DNA of 64,000 bases. Source: Streptococcus sanguinis. Lineage in GTDB: Bacteria > Bacillota > Bacilli > Lactobacillales > Streptococcaceae. Below the pieces are notes generated by a model that was not told the origin of the DNA, searched no databases, and was given only the letters and a program-made list of their open reading frames with translations. Made by a program: the position numbers and the translations under genes. Each line of letters opens with the position of its first letter. The stretch's first letter is position 1. Positions 8,663 through 17,439 of this stretch are shown piece after piece. The stretch covers positions 248,001-312,000 of the forward strand of contig NZ_JAHZPA010000002.1 of assembly GCF_019929225.1 (NCBI RefSeq). The letters run 5' to 3'.

Positions 8663-10234
8663 TTGAAATTTAATGAATTACATTTATCTGCTGAATTACT
8701 AGCAGAGATTGAAAAAGCTGGCTTTGTAGAAGCAAGCCCTATTCAAGAGCAGACGATTCCACTTGCTATGGCAGGTAAGGATGTTATTGGTCAGGCCCAG
8801 ACAGGGACAGGAAAGACAGCAGCTTTTGGCTTCCCGACTCTGGAGAAGATTGATACAGATAATCCTGCTGTGCAGGCTTTGATTATTGCCCCAACCCGTG
8901 AATTGGCTGTGCAGAGTCAGGAAGAGCTTTTCCGTTTTGGCCGCAGCAAGGGTGTCAAGGTGCGTTCTGTTTATGGTGGCTCCAGCATCGAAAAGCAAAT
9001 CAAAGCCCTCAAATCAGGTGCTCATATCGTCGTAGGAACGCCTGGTCGTCTCTTGGACTTGATCAAACGCAAGGCCCTTAAGCTGAATCAGATTGAAACC
9101 TTAATCTTGGACGAAGCAGATGAAATGCTTAACATGGGCTTTTTGGAAGATATTGAGTCTATCATTTCACGTGTGCCAGAAGAGCGTCAGACCTTGCTCT
9201 TTTCAGCGACCATGCCGGATGCCATCAAGCGCATCGGTGTCAAGTTTATGAAGGAGCCTGAGCATGTCAAGATTGCTGCTAAAGAGCTGACGACGGAGCT
9301 GGTAGACCAGTATTATATCCGTGTCAAAGAAAATGAAAAATTTGATACCATGACCCGCCTCATGGACGTGGAGCAGCCTGAGCTTTCTATCGTCTTTGGC
9401 CGGACCAAGCGCCGGGTGGATGAGCTGACTCGCGGCCTGAAAATACGCGGTTTCCGAGCAGAGGGTATCCATGGTGATTTGGACCAAGGCAAGCGCCTCC
9501 GAGTCCTGCGCGACTTTAAAAACGGTAATCTGGATGTCTTGGTGGCGACAGATGTGGCCGCGCGTGGTTTGGACATTTCTGGTGTGACCCACGTCTACAA
9601 CTATGATATTCCGCAGGATCCGGAAAGCTATGTTCACCGGATTGGTCGGACTGGTCGTGCTGGTAAGTCAGGTCAGTCTATCACTTTCGTAGCGCCAAAT
9701 GAAATGGGCTATCTGCAGATTATCGAAAATCTGACTAAGAAGCGTATGAAAGGCCTTAAGCCAGCGACTGCAGAGGAGGCTTTCCAAGCTAAGAAAAAAG
9801 TTGCCCTTAAGAAGATTGAACGCGATTTTGCTGACGAAAGCATCCGTTCTAACTTTGAGAAATTTGGCAAGGATGCCCGCAAGCTAGCAGCAGAATTCAG
9901 CCCAGAAGAGCTGGCCATGTATATCCTCAGCTTGACGGTGCAGGATCCAGATGCCCTTCCTGAAGTAGAAATTGCCCGTGAAAAACCATTGCCATTTAAA
10001 CCGTCTGGCGGAGGCTTTGGCGGAAAAGGCAAGGGCAGTCGTGGCGGAAATAATAACCGTCGCAGCAATGACAATCGCCGTGACCGAGGCGGCCGTCGCG
10101 ATCAATTTAAGAAAGGTCGCAAAGACGAGCGTTTTGACAAAGAAAATCGCTACCGCAAGAACCATAAGAAGCCACGCAATACTTCTAGCGAAAAGAAAAC
10201 CGGCTTTGTCATCCGTAACAAGGGTGATAAATAA
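8663..10234 (+). CDS. cshA: DEAD-box ATP-dependent RNA helicase
   Basis: The 523-aa protein unwinds RNA and, in Firmicutes, works with the degradosome and in cold adaptation. Motifs are in order: Q motif SPIQEQTIP, Walker A AQTGTGKT, TPGRLLD, LDEADEML, SATMP, then in the second RecA domain DVAARGLDI and HRIGRTGRAG. The C-terminal 80 residues are basic and rich in Gly, Arg, Asn and Asp, typical of an unstructured RNA-binding tail. The start is TTG at 8663 (reading MKFNELHLSAELL); no ATG lies in frame nearby, and the upstream purine-rich AGAAAGAAGAAGAA is a weak ribosome site. The long leader points to post-transcriptional control. Confidence 0.96.
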   Translation: MKFNELHLSAELLAEIEKAGFVEASPIQEQTIPLAMAGKDVIGQAQTGTGKTAAFGFPTLEKIDTDNPAVQALIIAPTRELAVQSQEELFRFGRSKGVKVRSVYGGSSIEKQIKALKSGAHIVVGTPGRLLDLIKRKALKLNQIETLILDEADEMLNMGFLEDIESIISRVPEERQTLLFSATMPDAIKRIGVKFMKEPEHVKIAAKELTTELVDQYYIRVKENEKFDTMTRLMDVEQPELSIVFGRTKRRVDELTRGLKIRGFRAEGIHGDLDQGKRLRVLRDFKNGNLDVLVATDVAARGLDISGVTHVYNYDIPQDPESYVHRIGRTGRAGKSGQSITFVAPNEMGYLQIIENLTKKRMKGLKPATAEEAFQAKKKVALKKIERDFADESIRSNFEKFGKDARKLAAEFSPEELAMYILSLTVQDPDALPEVEIAREKPLPFKPSGGGFGGKGKGSRGGNNNRRSNDNRRDRGGRRDQFKKGRKDERFDKENRYRKNHKKPRNTSSEKKTGFVIRNKGDK

Positions 10235-10273
10235 GGCGATTTTTTAACTAGAGTTGGCGGCAATTTTAGCGTT

Positions 10274-10303
10274 GAGAGAGAATGCAAGTTCTCTCTTTTT
10301 TTC
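10274..10303 (+). terminator. Terminator of cshA
   Basis: GAGAGAA (10276-10282) pairs with TTCTCTC (10289-10295), followed by a run of T. Confidence 0.85.
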
Positions 10304-10543
10304 GTTTGTTCGATGAGTCCGCTTACCGTCTGTCCTGCAGAACTATAAGTCTGAGTCAATGTAGTTTCCTTAATCATGCTAATTGAAGCAGTCCTGTTTG
10401 TCAAAGTAAATTATAGCCCCCTTATTTCTGCCGTGAACAGTTCTTGGTCTTCTTGCTATAGAACAGGATTCGAAGTATTTCAACTAATTTCGACATCAAA
10501 ATTCAACATATCAGCTATTTAAAATAAAAAAATTCACAAATCT
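10304..10543. other. Gene-free stretch between cshA terminator and the DeoR promoter
   Basis: I see no convincing gene, RNA or repeat here. A minus-strand frame starting with TTG at 10404 has no ribosome site and no recognisable protein. Confidence 0.6.
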
Positions 10544-10572
10544 TTGTTTATATGCTGGAACTGTTGTATAAT
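10544..10572 (+). promoter_or_regulatory. Promoter of the DeoR-family regulator
   Basis: TTGTTT (10544-10549) and a perfect TATAAT (10567-10572) are separated by 17 bases, 51 bases before the start codon. Confidence 0.8.
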
Positions 10573-10622
10573 AAGGTGAAGGTGAGTCTGTAAGAAATTC
10601 AGGAGCAAAAGGAGAATGTAAA

Positions 10623-11369
10623 ATGAAAGAAAGTAGACATAGAATCATTCTGCAAGAACTGGATCAAACAGGTGTGGTTGCTGTTAAAAACCTCAAAGAA
10701 ATGCTGGGCGTTACGGATATGACCATCCGTCGGGATTTGATTGATTTGGAGAAGCAGGGCATGTTGACCCGTGTTCATGGCGGAGCCCATAAGAAGGTTA
10801 AGAATGCCCTCAACGAGATCTCCCACTCAGAAAAGCAAATGCTGAATGTTGAGGAGAAGAAGCAGATTGCCCGTAAATGTGCAGATTTGATTGCTGATGG
10901 GGATACGGTCTTTATTGGGTCAGGCACCACAACGGATTTTATCGGAGACTATTTGGATGGCAAAAATATCAGCATTGTCACCAATTCGCTGCCAATTTTT
11001 GAAAAGTTAAAAGAAAGAGCCAATTTTGATTTAATTCTGATTGGCGGACGCTATCGGGCTAAGACTCAAACCTTTGTCGGTCAGTTTGCCAATAATCTTT
11101 TGAAAGAAATCAAGGTTTCTAAGGCATTTATCGGGGCGAATGGTATTGACGGTCATAATGTTACCACTAGCAATGAAGAGGAAGGCAACGGAGATGCGAT
11201 TATCCTTAACAATGCCATCAGCAAATACATTGTAGCCGATAACAGCAAGTTTGACAGCTATTCTTTCTATTCTTTTTACCGGCTGGACAACCTCAGTGCA
11301 GTTGTGACGGACGACAATATTGCTACAAAAGTCAAGGAAAAATACAGCACCTATGTTGAAATTCTGTGA
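10623..11369 (+). CDS. DeoR/GlpR-family transcriptional regulator
   Basis: The 248-aa protein has an N-terminal helix-turn-helix (residues about 5-58) with VTDMTIRRDLIDLEKQG followed by the conserved RVHGGAH, then a DeoR C-terminal sensor domain with FIGSGTTTDFIGDYL, IVTNSLPIFE and IGGRYRAKTQTFVG. Family members repress sugar-metabolism genes and are released by a phosphorylated sugar. Neighbouring genes do not give the effector: upstream is cshA and downstream a methyltransferase with its own promoter. The gene has its own promoter and terminator, so it is monocistronic. It is close in type to LacR/FruR/GlpR, but I do not assign one. Confidence 0.88.
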   Translation: MKESRHRIILQELDQTGVVAVKNLKEMLGVTDMTIRRDLIDLEKQGMLTRVHGGAHKKVKNALNEISHSEKQMLNVEEKKQIARKCADLIADGDTVFIGSGTTTDFIGDYLDGKNISIVTNSLPIFEKLKERANFDLILIGGRYRAKTQTFVGQFANNLLKEIKVSKAFIGANGIDGHNVTTSNEEEGNGDAIILNNAISKYIVADNSKFDSYSFYSFYRLDNLSAVVTDDNIATKVKEKYSTYVEIL

Positions 11370-11416
11370 TGTCTAACCGGTGAGAGAAACTTGCTTCAAA
11401 TAAATATTTTATAGAT

Positions 11417-11462
11417 GTTGTGACTGGGATTTTGTCTAGAAATGCTAGTCGCAGCTTTTTTA
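11417..11462 (+). terminator. Terminator of the DeoR-family gene
   Basis: GTTGTGACT (11417-11425) pairs with AGTCGCAGC (11447-11455) using two G-U pairs, followed by a T tract. Confidence 0.7.
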
Positions 11463-11492
11463 TATCTTTATCTCATTTTGTAAACAACAGTC

Positions 11493-11522
11493 TTGACTTT
11501 GTCGCGGAATTCCTTTTATAAT
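11493..11522 (+). promoter_or_regulatory. Promoter of the ICMT-family gene
   Basis: TTGACT (11493-11498) and TATAAT (11517-11522) have 18 bases between them, 31 bases before the start codon. Confidence 0.8.
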
Positions 11523-11552
11523 AAAATGTATTATTAAATTTTAGGAGGTCTT

Positions 11553-12086
11553 ATGACAATCAATATAGTGATTTTTGTGGCTGTGTCGCTTTTTCGTTTG
11601 GTGTTTTTGAGGAAATCCTCTCAGAATGAGCAGGATATTCTGGCCAAAGGTGGCATGGAGTACGGGGTGAAAAACTCAACTATCATGAAGTACCTGCACA
11701 TGCTTTTTTATGCGGTCTGCTTTCTGGAATTGCTCCTGAAAAAGCCAGCTTTTGACTTTGTGAGCCTACTGGGAGCTGTGTTGTTGCTCTTTTCTATGTT
11801 TATGCTCTACCTTGTTGCCAAACTCTTGGGACCAGTTTGGACCATCAAGCTCATGCTGGTTAAAGATCATAAGTTTGTTGACCACTGGCTCTTTCGCAAT
11901 GTCAAACATCCTAATTATTTCCTGAATGTTGTACCAGAATTGGTGGGCTTGGCCCTGCTCAGTCATGCTTACTTTGCTCTTTTCATCCTCTTCCCGCTTT
12001 ACTGTATCACCCTCTATGTCCGTATCAAGGAAGAAGAGCAGCTGCTCAAGGAAGTTATCATTCCAAATGGAATTGCTGGTGAATAA
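11553..12086 (+). CDS. Isoprenylcysteine carboxyl methyltransferase-family membrane protein
   Basis: The 177-aa integral membrane protein has four to five hydrophobic segments and the C-terminal signature RNVKHPNYFLNVVPELVG followed by RIKEEEQLLKE. The HPNY..E..G and R..EE pattern is the cofactor-binding core of the ICMT/phospholipid methyltransferase superfamily (S-adenosylmethionine dependent). Streptococci do not prenylate CAAX proteins, so the real substrate is unknown. A clean AGGAGG lies before ATG 11553. It is monocistronic, with its own promoter and a terminator shared with the convergent gene. Confidence 0.8.
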   Translation: MTINIVIFVAVSLFRLVFLRKSSQNEQDILAKGGMEYGVKNSTIMKYLHMLFYAVCFLELLLKKPAFDFVSLLGAVLLLFSMFMLYLVAKLLGPVWTIKLMLVKDHKFVDHWLFRNVKHPNYFLNVVPELVGLALLSHAYFALFILFPLYCITLYVRIKEEEQLLKEVIIPNGIAGE

Positions 12087-12116
12087 AGTTAATAAAATGC
12101 ATATCGACTGCAAAAG

Positions 12117-12147
12117 AAAGGCTAGGATGTTTATGTCCTAGCCTTTT
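12117..12147. terminator. Bidirectional terminator
   Basis: AAAGGCTAGGA (12117-12127) and TCCTAGCCTTT (12136-12146) form a perfect stem flanked by A and T runs. It ends both the ICMT gene and the convergent minus-strand operon. Confidence 0.9.
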
Positions 12148-12997
12148 CTTGCATTAATTTTCGTATTTCATCAGCCATTTGCTGGGGTTGGTTCGCTTCA
12201 AAAAGTAAAGTATTTTCTTCAGGCTGGTGGGCGGTTTGGCTGAAAGCTAAAACTGGCTTCCCCTTGCTGATAGCCCTTTGGACAATCTGATCTACCTCTC
12301 CCCAGTGATTGATATCCAAGTAAATATCCGCCCTATCGAGCAAGTCCTCAATAAAGTCATCCTGGTGGATATTGGTGTAGAGGTTGATATTGGGATAGTC
12401 ATTAAAGCTGGCTAAGTAAGGAGAAATATTGGTCTTAGCAGCTATGTGAAATTCCAAGTCTGGCAGATTTTCTGCTAAATAAGCCAATTGTTCCAAAGTA
12501 TCAGAAGCCGTCAGCGTGAAGGCATGGAAATTACCCTGTGGACGCTCTTTGATGATAAGCTCTTCCTTGCTCATAGCGATAGAGTTGCTGGGAATATCCT
12601 GGAAAATCAAGCTGTTGGCTCCAATGATGACATTATCACCAATGGTCACACCTTTGAGAATCACAGTATTGGCCCCAATCCAGCAGTTTGCTCCAATCTT
12701 GACTGGCGCAACACTATAATCAATCTTCTCGATATGGTAATTAGAATACTGATGATTGTGGTCAAAAATACGGACGCCATCACCAAACATGGTGTCCTTG
12801 CCGATTTCGATAGAGTGCTGACAGCGGACAGTACAATGGTCGTTAAAGAAAACTCGGGTTCCTAGCTTGAGTTGTGCGCCACTGGCTACATTGAGGCTGG
12901 TAAAAGATTGGAAGATGACATCTTGACCGATATCGAGCTGGCTGTCTGGGGAAATTTCGATATGATGAAAGTCGCCTTTAAACTGGATTTCAGGCAT
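12131..12997 (-). CDS. Hexapeptide acetyltransferase fused to a GtfB-like glycosyltransferase C-terminal domain
   Basis: I start at ATG 12997 ([10 protein letters not shown]), which overlaps the stop of the previous gene by 8 bases; the long upstream extension in the same frame is the shadow of the GIY-YIG gene. The 288-aa protein has two parts. Residues 1-150 are a left-handed beta-helix with hexapeptide repeats ([18 protein letters not shown], then [18 protein letters not shown]), as in O-acetyltransferases of the maltose/capsule type. Residues 160-288 resemble the C-terminal half of streptococcal accessory-Sec glycosyltransferase GtfB ([31 protein letters not shown]). A role in modifying surface glycans or glycoproteins is inferred. 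It is the last gene of a three-gene operon. Confidence 0.75.
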   Translation of the reverse strand: MPEIQFKGDFHHIEISPDSQLDIGQDVIFQSFTSLNVASGAQLKLGTRVFFNDHCTVRCQHSIEIGKDTMFGDGVRIFDHNHQYSNYHIEKIDYSVAPVKIGANCWIGANTVILKGVTIGDNVIIGANSLIFQDIPSNSIAMSKEELIIKERPQGNFHAFTLTASDTLEQLAYLAENLPDLEFHIAAKTNISPYLASFNDYPNINLYTNIHQDDFIEDLLDRADIYLDINHWGEVDQIVQRAISKGKPVLAFSQTAHQPEENTLLFEANQPQQMADEIRKLMQEKART

Positions 12998-13253
12998 TTT
13001 GAGTCCTTTCTTTGATGTAAGCCAGTTTGGCTTGTCTAGTTTTCTTTTTAAAGAGGGCTTCAGCTGACATGGCGGCCGGCTTGCTAGGGTGTTCTTCTTG
13101 GTAAAGTAAGGAGACTGGCAGGCGAGCGCGGGTGTACTTGGCTCCTTTGCCAGCTTGATGTTTTTTGAGTCGGGCTTGGACATCCGTTGTGTAGCCGGTA
13201 TAGAGGGAGCCGTCCCCGCATTCAAGCACGTACATATAGGCTTTATTTTCCAT
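12990..13253 (-). CDS. GIY-YIG domain protein (YazA family)
   Basis: The 87-aa protein begins at ATG 13253 ([20 protein letters not shown]) and contains the paired tyrosine motif as YVL...YTGYT, then [14 protein letters not shown]. This is the small stand-alone GIY-YIG nuclease-like family found in most Firmicutes, about 90 aa, of unclear function. The start lies inside the 3' end of the methyltransferase gene (11-base overlap) and its stop overlaps the next start, so the three genes are translationally coupled. The pair methyltransferase plus YazA-type protein is also adjacent in Bacillus subtilis (yabB-yazA). Confidence 0.9.
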   Translation of the reverse strand: MENKAYMYVLECGDGSLYTGYTTDVQARLKKHQAGKGAKYTRARLPVSLLYQEEHPSKPAAMSAEALFKKKTRQAKLAYIKERTQNA

Positions 13254-13989
13254 AGTAAATCTCGTGAATCTCCGGAGTGTAGCTGCCGTCCTGATTGTGA
13301 ATAAAGAGAGGAGGCAGGATTTTGAGACCATCGCGGGAACCATCTTTAATAGCTTCGATAAGTAGCATATTGGCCTCTTTACCCAACTTTGGATAGACAA
13401 ACTGGATGCGCTTGGGAGCCAGGTTGTGGGCTTGCATGGTATCTAAAATATCTAAAAAGCGTTCTGGTCGATGAACCATAGCCAACCGACCATTGGATTT
13501 GAGGACTCGCTGGGCAATCTTGCAAATCTCTTCCAGATTTGTTGAGATTTCATGGCGGGCTAAAAGGTAGTGCTGGCTTTCATTGAGATTGGATTGCTTG
13601 TCCACTTTGAAATATGGCGGATTGCAGAGAATCATATCAACCTTGCTGCCAGTAATATAGCGCCCTAGGTTTTTCAGATCGTCCTGAATAACCTGCATTT
13701 GCTGAGTCAAATCATTGAGCTCGATGGAGCGCTCGGCCATGTCAGCCAGACGTTCCTGGATCTCAACTGCTAGAATCTTGGCCTTGGTGCGAGTGCTGGC
13801 AAAAAGTCCAACGGCGCCATTTCCAGCACAGAGATCGACAATCAACCCCCGCTGGGGCAGCTTGGGAAAGCGGGAAAGCAGCACGCTGTCTACTGAATAG
13901 CTGAAGACCTCACTGTTTTGAATAATCTTGACATCCGTCGAAAAGAGCTGGTTGACTCGTTCTCCGTCTTTTAGTTTTGCTTCGTTCAT
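13243..13989 (-). CDS. tRNA1(Val) (adenine-N6)-methyltransferase, TrmN6/YabB family
   Basis: The 248-aa protein has a class I S-adenosylmethionine fold: [15 protein letters not shown] is the cofactor-binding glycine loop, and CNPPYFK is the N6-adenine methyltransferase catalytic motif. The N-terminal [18 protein letters not shown] and the length fit the YabB/YfiC group, which modifies A37 of tRNA-Val in E. coli. It is the first gene of the minus-strand operon with the GIY-YIG protein and the acetyltransferase fusion. The substrate in streptococci is inferred from the family. Confidence 0.88.
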   Translation of the reverse strand: MNEAKLKDGERVNQLFSTDVKIIQNSEVFSYSVDSVLLSRFPKLPQRGLIVDLCAGNGAVGLFASTRTKAKILAVEIQERLADMAERSIELNDLTQQMQVIQDDLKNLGRYITGSKVDMILCNPPYFKVDKQSNLNESQHYLLARHEISTNLEEICKIAQRVLKSNGRLAMVHRPERFLDILDTMQAHNLAPKRIQFVYPKLGKEANMLLIEAIKDGSRDGLKILPPLFIHNQDGSYTPEIHEIYYGK

Positions 13990-14050
13990 AAGTCAATTAT
14001 AGCATGATTTAGCAAGGATTCCAAAGGGATATGGGAAGTTTTTACACAAT

Positions 14051-14081
14051 CAAAAAAACATGCGAGGGTTCTCGCATGTTT
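14051..14081 (-). terminator. Terminator of the P-type ATPase gene
   Basis: On the minus strand AAACATGCGAG and CTCGCATGTTT form an 11-bp stem with a 4-base loop followed by a T run. Confidence 0.85.
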
Positions 14082-14108
14082 CCATGAGCTTAAATGCTAA
14101 TTCAGTCC

Positions 14109-16448
14109 TTAATCAAATCTGTATTTCTGCTTGATGGTGCAGGCAACAAAGACAAGTCCGAAAACGACCATGAGGATCAGATAGACTGGCAAAGTTGCGG
14201 CTGTCAGCGTTGCAATTTCCAAAAGGTGCTGCAGGACAAAGGCTGATAGATAGAAGCCAAAGACAGAGAAGATAATGAGCAGGCTGCGCCAGAGGTTGAG
14301 TGGCAGACAGGCCCTAATGACGGACAGGAAGCTGATGCTGCCTAGCAAGTAATAGGTCAGGGTTGCCATTTCTATATCGCTCCAGCCATGACTGCTGCCC
14401 CAGATGCGGACAAATAGCACGCTGAAGACAATCATGAGGGAGCTTGGCAGAGCTAGCTGCAGGGAGCGTTTGAGGAAGTGCTTTTCAACCGGCTTAATAT
14501 TGCGCTCAAAGGTGAGGACAAAGGGTGGGAAACCTTCGACAAACTGGTCAATCAAGGTGATCTGAATCGGGATGAATGGGAAAATCAAGAGGTATTCAGG
14601 TTTTCCGAGCAGAATACTGGCGATACAGATAATAGCCAGGATAAAGGAATAGATCGTCTTGATGAAGAAAATCGGAGCAATCCGGCCGATGTTGTTAACG
14701 ACTCGGCGGCCTTCAAAAAGAATCTCAGGGACATCGTTAAAGTCAGAGTTAAGAAGGACCAAGTTGGCAATTTGCCGAGTTGCGGGATCTCCCTCGGCCA
14801 TAACGATGGAACAGTCTGCTTCACGTAAGGCCAAGATATCATTAACCCCATCTCCGGTCATGGCTGTTGTCCGACCAGCGGCTTTAAGAGTCTGGATGAG
14901 CAGCTTCTTCTGATGAGGAGAAACACGGCCAAAGATGGCTGTTTCTTCTGCCTGCTCAACTAGTTCTTGATCGCTGATTTTAGAGCAGTCGATGTAGCTG
15001 TCGTAGTTGGCAAATCCAGCCTGGTTCGCGATATGGGAAACGGTCACAGGATTGTCACCAGAGATGATTTTCAGATCAACATCCTGAGAGCGCAGGTAGT
15101 CCAGTGTCTCAGCCGCTCCCTCACGAATAGGGTCGGTGATTTCCAGAACGGCCAGAGCAGTCATATCTTCAGGCAATTGGATGCTGTGTTTGTTTAGCAC
15201 TTGGTCGCTGTGAGCCAGCACCAAAACCCGCGATCCGCGTTTTTGAGCCTCTCCAACCGCTGCAGGATTGCTGTCCAGCAGCATTTCTGGTGCCCCCAGA
15301 AAGATAGTTCCGATACTGGATAAATGCATAGCGCCCCATTTTCGGTCACTAGAAAATGGGATGACATTGTCGCTAGTATAGGCATGGTCCAGATGGCCGT
15401 AGCCCTTGCGGATAGCCTGAGCAGTTGGGTTATTATCCTCACTGGTTTGGATGTAGGCTGCTAAGATTTGACCGACAGTCTCATCAGAAAACTTATCTGA
15501 AAGGCTATGCAAGGCTTCAACTGTCATCTTGCCTTGGGTAATTGTCCCGGTCTTGTCCAGGCAGAGAGTATCCACCCGAGCCAGAGTTTCAACAGAATAC
15601 ATTTCCTGAACAAGAACCTTACGCATGCCTAGCTTGATGACAGCTGTCAGGAGTGACGTGACTGTCAGCAGAGCGATTCCCTTAGGTAGCATACCCAAAA
15701 GGGCTGTCGAGCTGGTAATGACAGAGTTTTTGACAGGCAATCCCTTTATCATCAGGGCTTCAAAGAAGAGAGCCAATCCGAAAGGAATGATGATTTTTCC
15801 AGTAAAGCGGGAAATTTTCGCAAGATTGTATAGAATGCGCGAGTTGATAGGCTTGAGTGTTTTAGCCTCAGTCATGAGCTTGTTGGCATAGTTGTCTGCG
15901 CCGACATGGTGTACCTCAGCATAGATCTGCCCACTGGCCAGAAAGCTACCAGACAGTAGCTCGGCGCCTTCTTCCTTGAGAACCAAGTCACTCTCGCCTG
16001 TTAACATGGCTTCATTGGCTTCGGCAACACCCTCTACCACACGGGCGTCACTGGGAATTTGCTCGCCGGCTGACAGCTTGATCAGGTCACCCAGTACAAT
16101 TTCTTCTGGCTGAATCTTGATTTCCTGGCCGTCGCGGATGACTGTGACCAGCTCTCGGCTGACCAGATTAAGCTTGTCAATCATGCGTTTGGCTCGCAGT
16201 TCCGTAATAATACCAGTGACGGCGTTAAAGCTGATAACAGCGAAGAAGACCAGATTGCTCCAGGCTTGGACAGAGACCAAGGCTAGAGCAATAACAAAGT
16301 TAAGGGCATTAAAAAGGGTGAAAACATTCCGCTTAACGATTTGCCAGTTACTAGTGCTGGTGTCACTTGTAAAATCGTTGGTCAAGCCCTGCGAAATCTT
16401 TTCATCTACTTGGGTTTGGTTTAAACCGATTAATTCTTTCTTGTTCAT
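14109..16448 (-). CDS. Cation-transporting P-type ATPase
   Basis: The 779-aa protein has the full P-type set: a LTGESD actuator motif, LCLDKTGTITQG phosphorylation site, TGDGVNDILAL hinge motif and about eight to ten membrane segments. The fourth-helix motif is MLPKGIALL, where Ca2+ and many other pumps carry PEGL, so a metal-coordinating Glu is replaced by Lys. The size and motif recall the roughly 780-aa streptococcal pump called Exp7/MgtA, reported to affect Ca2+/Mn2+ homeostasis in S. pneumoniae; that orthology is from memory. No metal-sensing riboswitch core was seen in the short upstream region. It is monocistronic and diverges from plsC. Confidence 0.88.
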   Translation of the reverse strand: MNKKELIGLNQTQVDEKISQGLTNDFTSDTSTSNWQIVKRNVFTLFNALNFVIALALVSVQAWSNLVFFAVISFNAVTGIITELRAKRMIDKLNLVSRELVTVIRDGQEIKIQPEEIVLGDLIKLSAGEQIPSDARVVEGVAEANEAMLTGESDLVLKEEGAELLSGSFLASGQIYAEVHHVGADNYANKLMTEAKTLKPINSRILYNLAKISRFTGKIIIPFGLALFFEALMIKGLPVKNSVITSSTALLGMLPKGIALLTVTSLLTAVIKLGMRKVLVQEMYSVETLARVDTLCLDKTGTITQGKMTVEALHSLSDKFSDETVGQILAAYIQTSEDNNPTAQAIRKGYGHLDHAYTSDNVIPFSSDRKWGAMHLSSIGTIFLGAPEMLLDSNPAAVGEAQKRGSRVLVLAHSDQVLNKHSIQLPEDMTALAVLEITDPIREGAAETLDYLRSQDVDLKIISGDNPVTVSHIANQAGFANYDSYIDCSKISDQELVEQAEETAIFGRVSPHQKKLLIQTLKAAGRTTAMTGDGVNDILALREADCSIVMAEGDPATRQIANLVLLNSDFNDVPEILFEGRRVVNNIGRIAPIFFIKTIYSFILAIICIASILLGKPEYLLIFPFIPIQITLIDQFVEGFPPFVLTFERNIKPVEKHFLKRSLQLALPSSLMIVFSVLFVRIWGSSHGWSDIEMATLTYYLLGSISFLSVIRACLPLNLWRSLLIIFSVFGFYLSAFVLQHLLEIATLTAATLPVYLILMVVFGLVFVACTIKQKYRFD

Positions 16449-16521
16449 GAGATTAATGATACCATTTTTTTATGGAAATGGCTATCAGAATCAGCTGTTA
16501 CAGCCAAAGTTTGGAAAAATA

Positions 16522-16550
16522 TTGCAGACTATAAGGGTATAGGGTATAAT
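16522..16550 (+). promoter_or_regulatory. Promoter of plsC
   Basis: TTGCAG (16522-16527) and TATAAT (16545-16550) are 17 bases apart. Confidence 0.75.
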
Positions 16551-16605
16551 GGGAAAGGATGTAATAAATTTCAAGTACAATCACAGTTTGAAATAAGGAG
16601 AGTTT

Positions 16606-17346
16606 ATGTTTTATACTTATTTGCGAGGTTTAGTGATTTTTATCCTGTGGACCTTAAACGGCAATGCGCATTACCACAATAAAGAAAAGATTCCTTCAAA
16701 AGATGAAAATTATATCTTGGTTGCCCCTCACCGGACATGGTGGGATCCAGTTTACATGGCTTTTGCGACCAAGCCCAAGCAGTTCATTTTCATGGCCAAG
16801 AAACAACTCTTTGAAAATCGGGTGTTCGGCTGGTGGATTCGCATGTGTGGTGCTTTTCCTATCGACCGGGAAAATCCTGGTCCGTCAGCTATCAAGTACC
16901 CTGTTAATATGCTGAAAAAGAGCAATCGTTCTCTGATTATGTTCCCAAGCGGCAGCCGCCATTCTACGGATGTCAAGGGAGGAGTGGCAGTGATTGCTAA
17001 GATGGCTAAGGTCCGTATCATGCCAGTAGTCTATGCTGGTCCCATGAGCCTTAAAGGCTTGGCAGCTGGGGAGCGCGTGGGTATGAATTTTGGTAATCCC
17101 ATTGATATTTCAGACATTAAGAAGATGAATGATGAGGGAGTTGAGGAAGTAGCTCGCCGTATTCATGCGGAGTTTGACCGTTTGGATGCTGAAGTGGCCC
17201 CTTACCAGACACAAAAGAAAGGCAATATCTTCTTACGGATTCTACGTGCCTTTGTCTTTATTCCTGCTATTTTGATTGGAATTTTGACCATCATTTTCAG
17301 CTTTTTTGCTAGCTTTGTCTGGGATCCGGATAAGCACAGAAAATAA
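16606..17346 (+). CDS. plsC: 1-acyl-sn-glycerol-3-phosphate acyltransferase
   Basis: The 246-aa membrane-associated protein transfers a second acyl chain to lysophosphatidate in phospholipid synthesis. The catalytic HX4D motif is HRTWWD (residues 42-47), followed by GAFPIDRE and the MFPSGSRH block that binds glycerophosphate. One hydrophobic segment lies at the N-terminus and another near the C-terminus (residues 210-238). ATG 16606 follows AAGGAG. The placement just upstream of comEA-comEC is conserved in S. mutans, which supports the assignment. Confidence 0.92.
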   Translation: MFYTYLRGLVIFILWTLNGNAHYHNKEKIPSKDENYILVAPHRTWWDPVYMAFATKPKQFIFMAKKQLFENRVFGWWIRMCGAFPIDRENPGPSAIKYPVNMLKKSNRSLIMFPSGSRHSTDVKGGVAVIAKMAKVRIMPVVYAGPMSLKGLAAGERVGMNFGNPIDISDIKKMNDEGVEEVARRIHAEFDRLDAEVAPYQTQKKGNIFLRILRAFVFIPAILIGILTIIFSFFASFVWDPDKHRK

Positions 17347-17352
17347 GATACT

Positions 17353-17392
17353 AATCAGCTTGCTGAGCAATCTTGCTTGGGAGCTGATTTTT
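17353..17392 (+). terminator. Terminator of plsC
   Basis: AATCAGCT (17353-17360) pairs with AGCTGATT (17382-17389) and is followed by T residues. Confidence 0.7.
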
Positions 17393-17439
17393 GTATGTGA
17401 GTGAGTTATAATGTAGGTATGTTTTATAAGGAGGATACT

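Noticed and set aside
10150..10404. An 84-aa minus-strand frame after cshA
   Set aside because: It starts with TTG without a ribosome site and overlaps the cshA 3' end and terminator; no family resemblance.
12131..13225. A 364-aa version of the acetyltransferase fusion with a long N-terminal extension
   Set aside because: The extension overlaps the GIY-YIG gene in another frame and has the composition of a shadow; ATG 12997 restores a normal acetyltransferase start.
16449..16605. A manganese-sensing (yybP-ykoY) riboswitch before the P-type ATPase
   Set aside because: The short divergent region lacks the conserved paired GGGGAG-type core; only the plsC promoter is clear.
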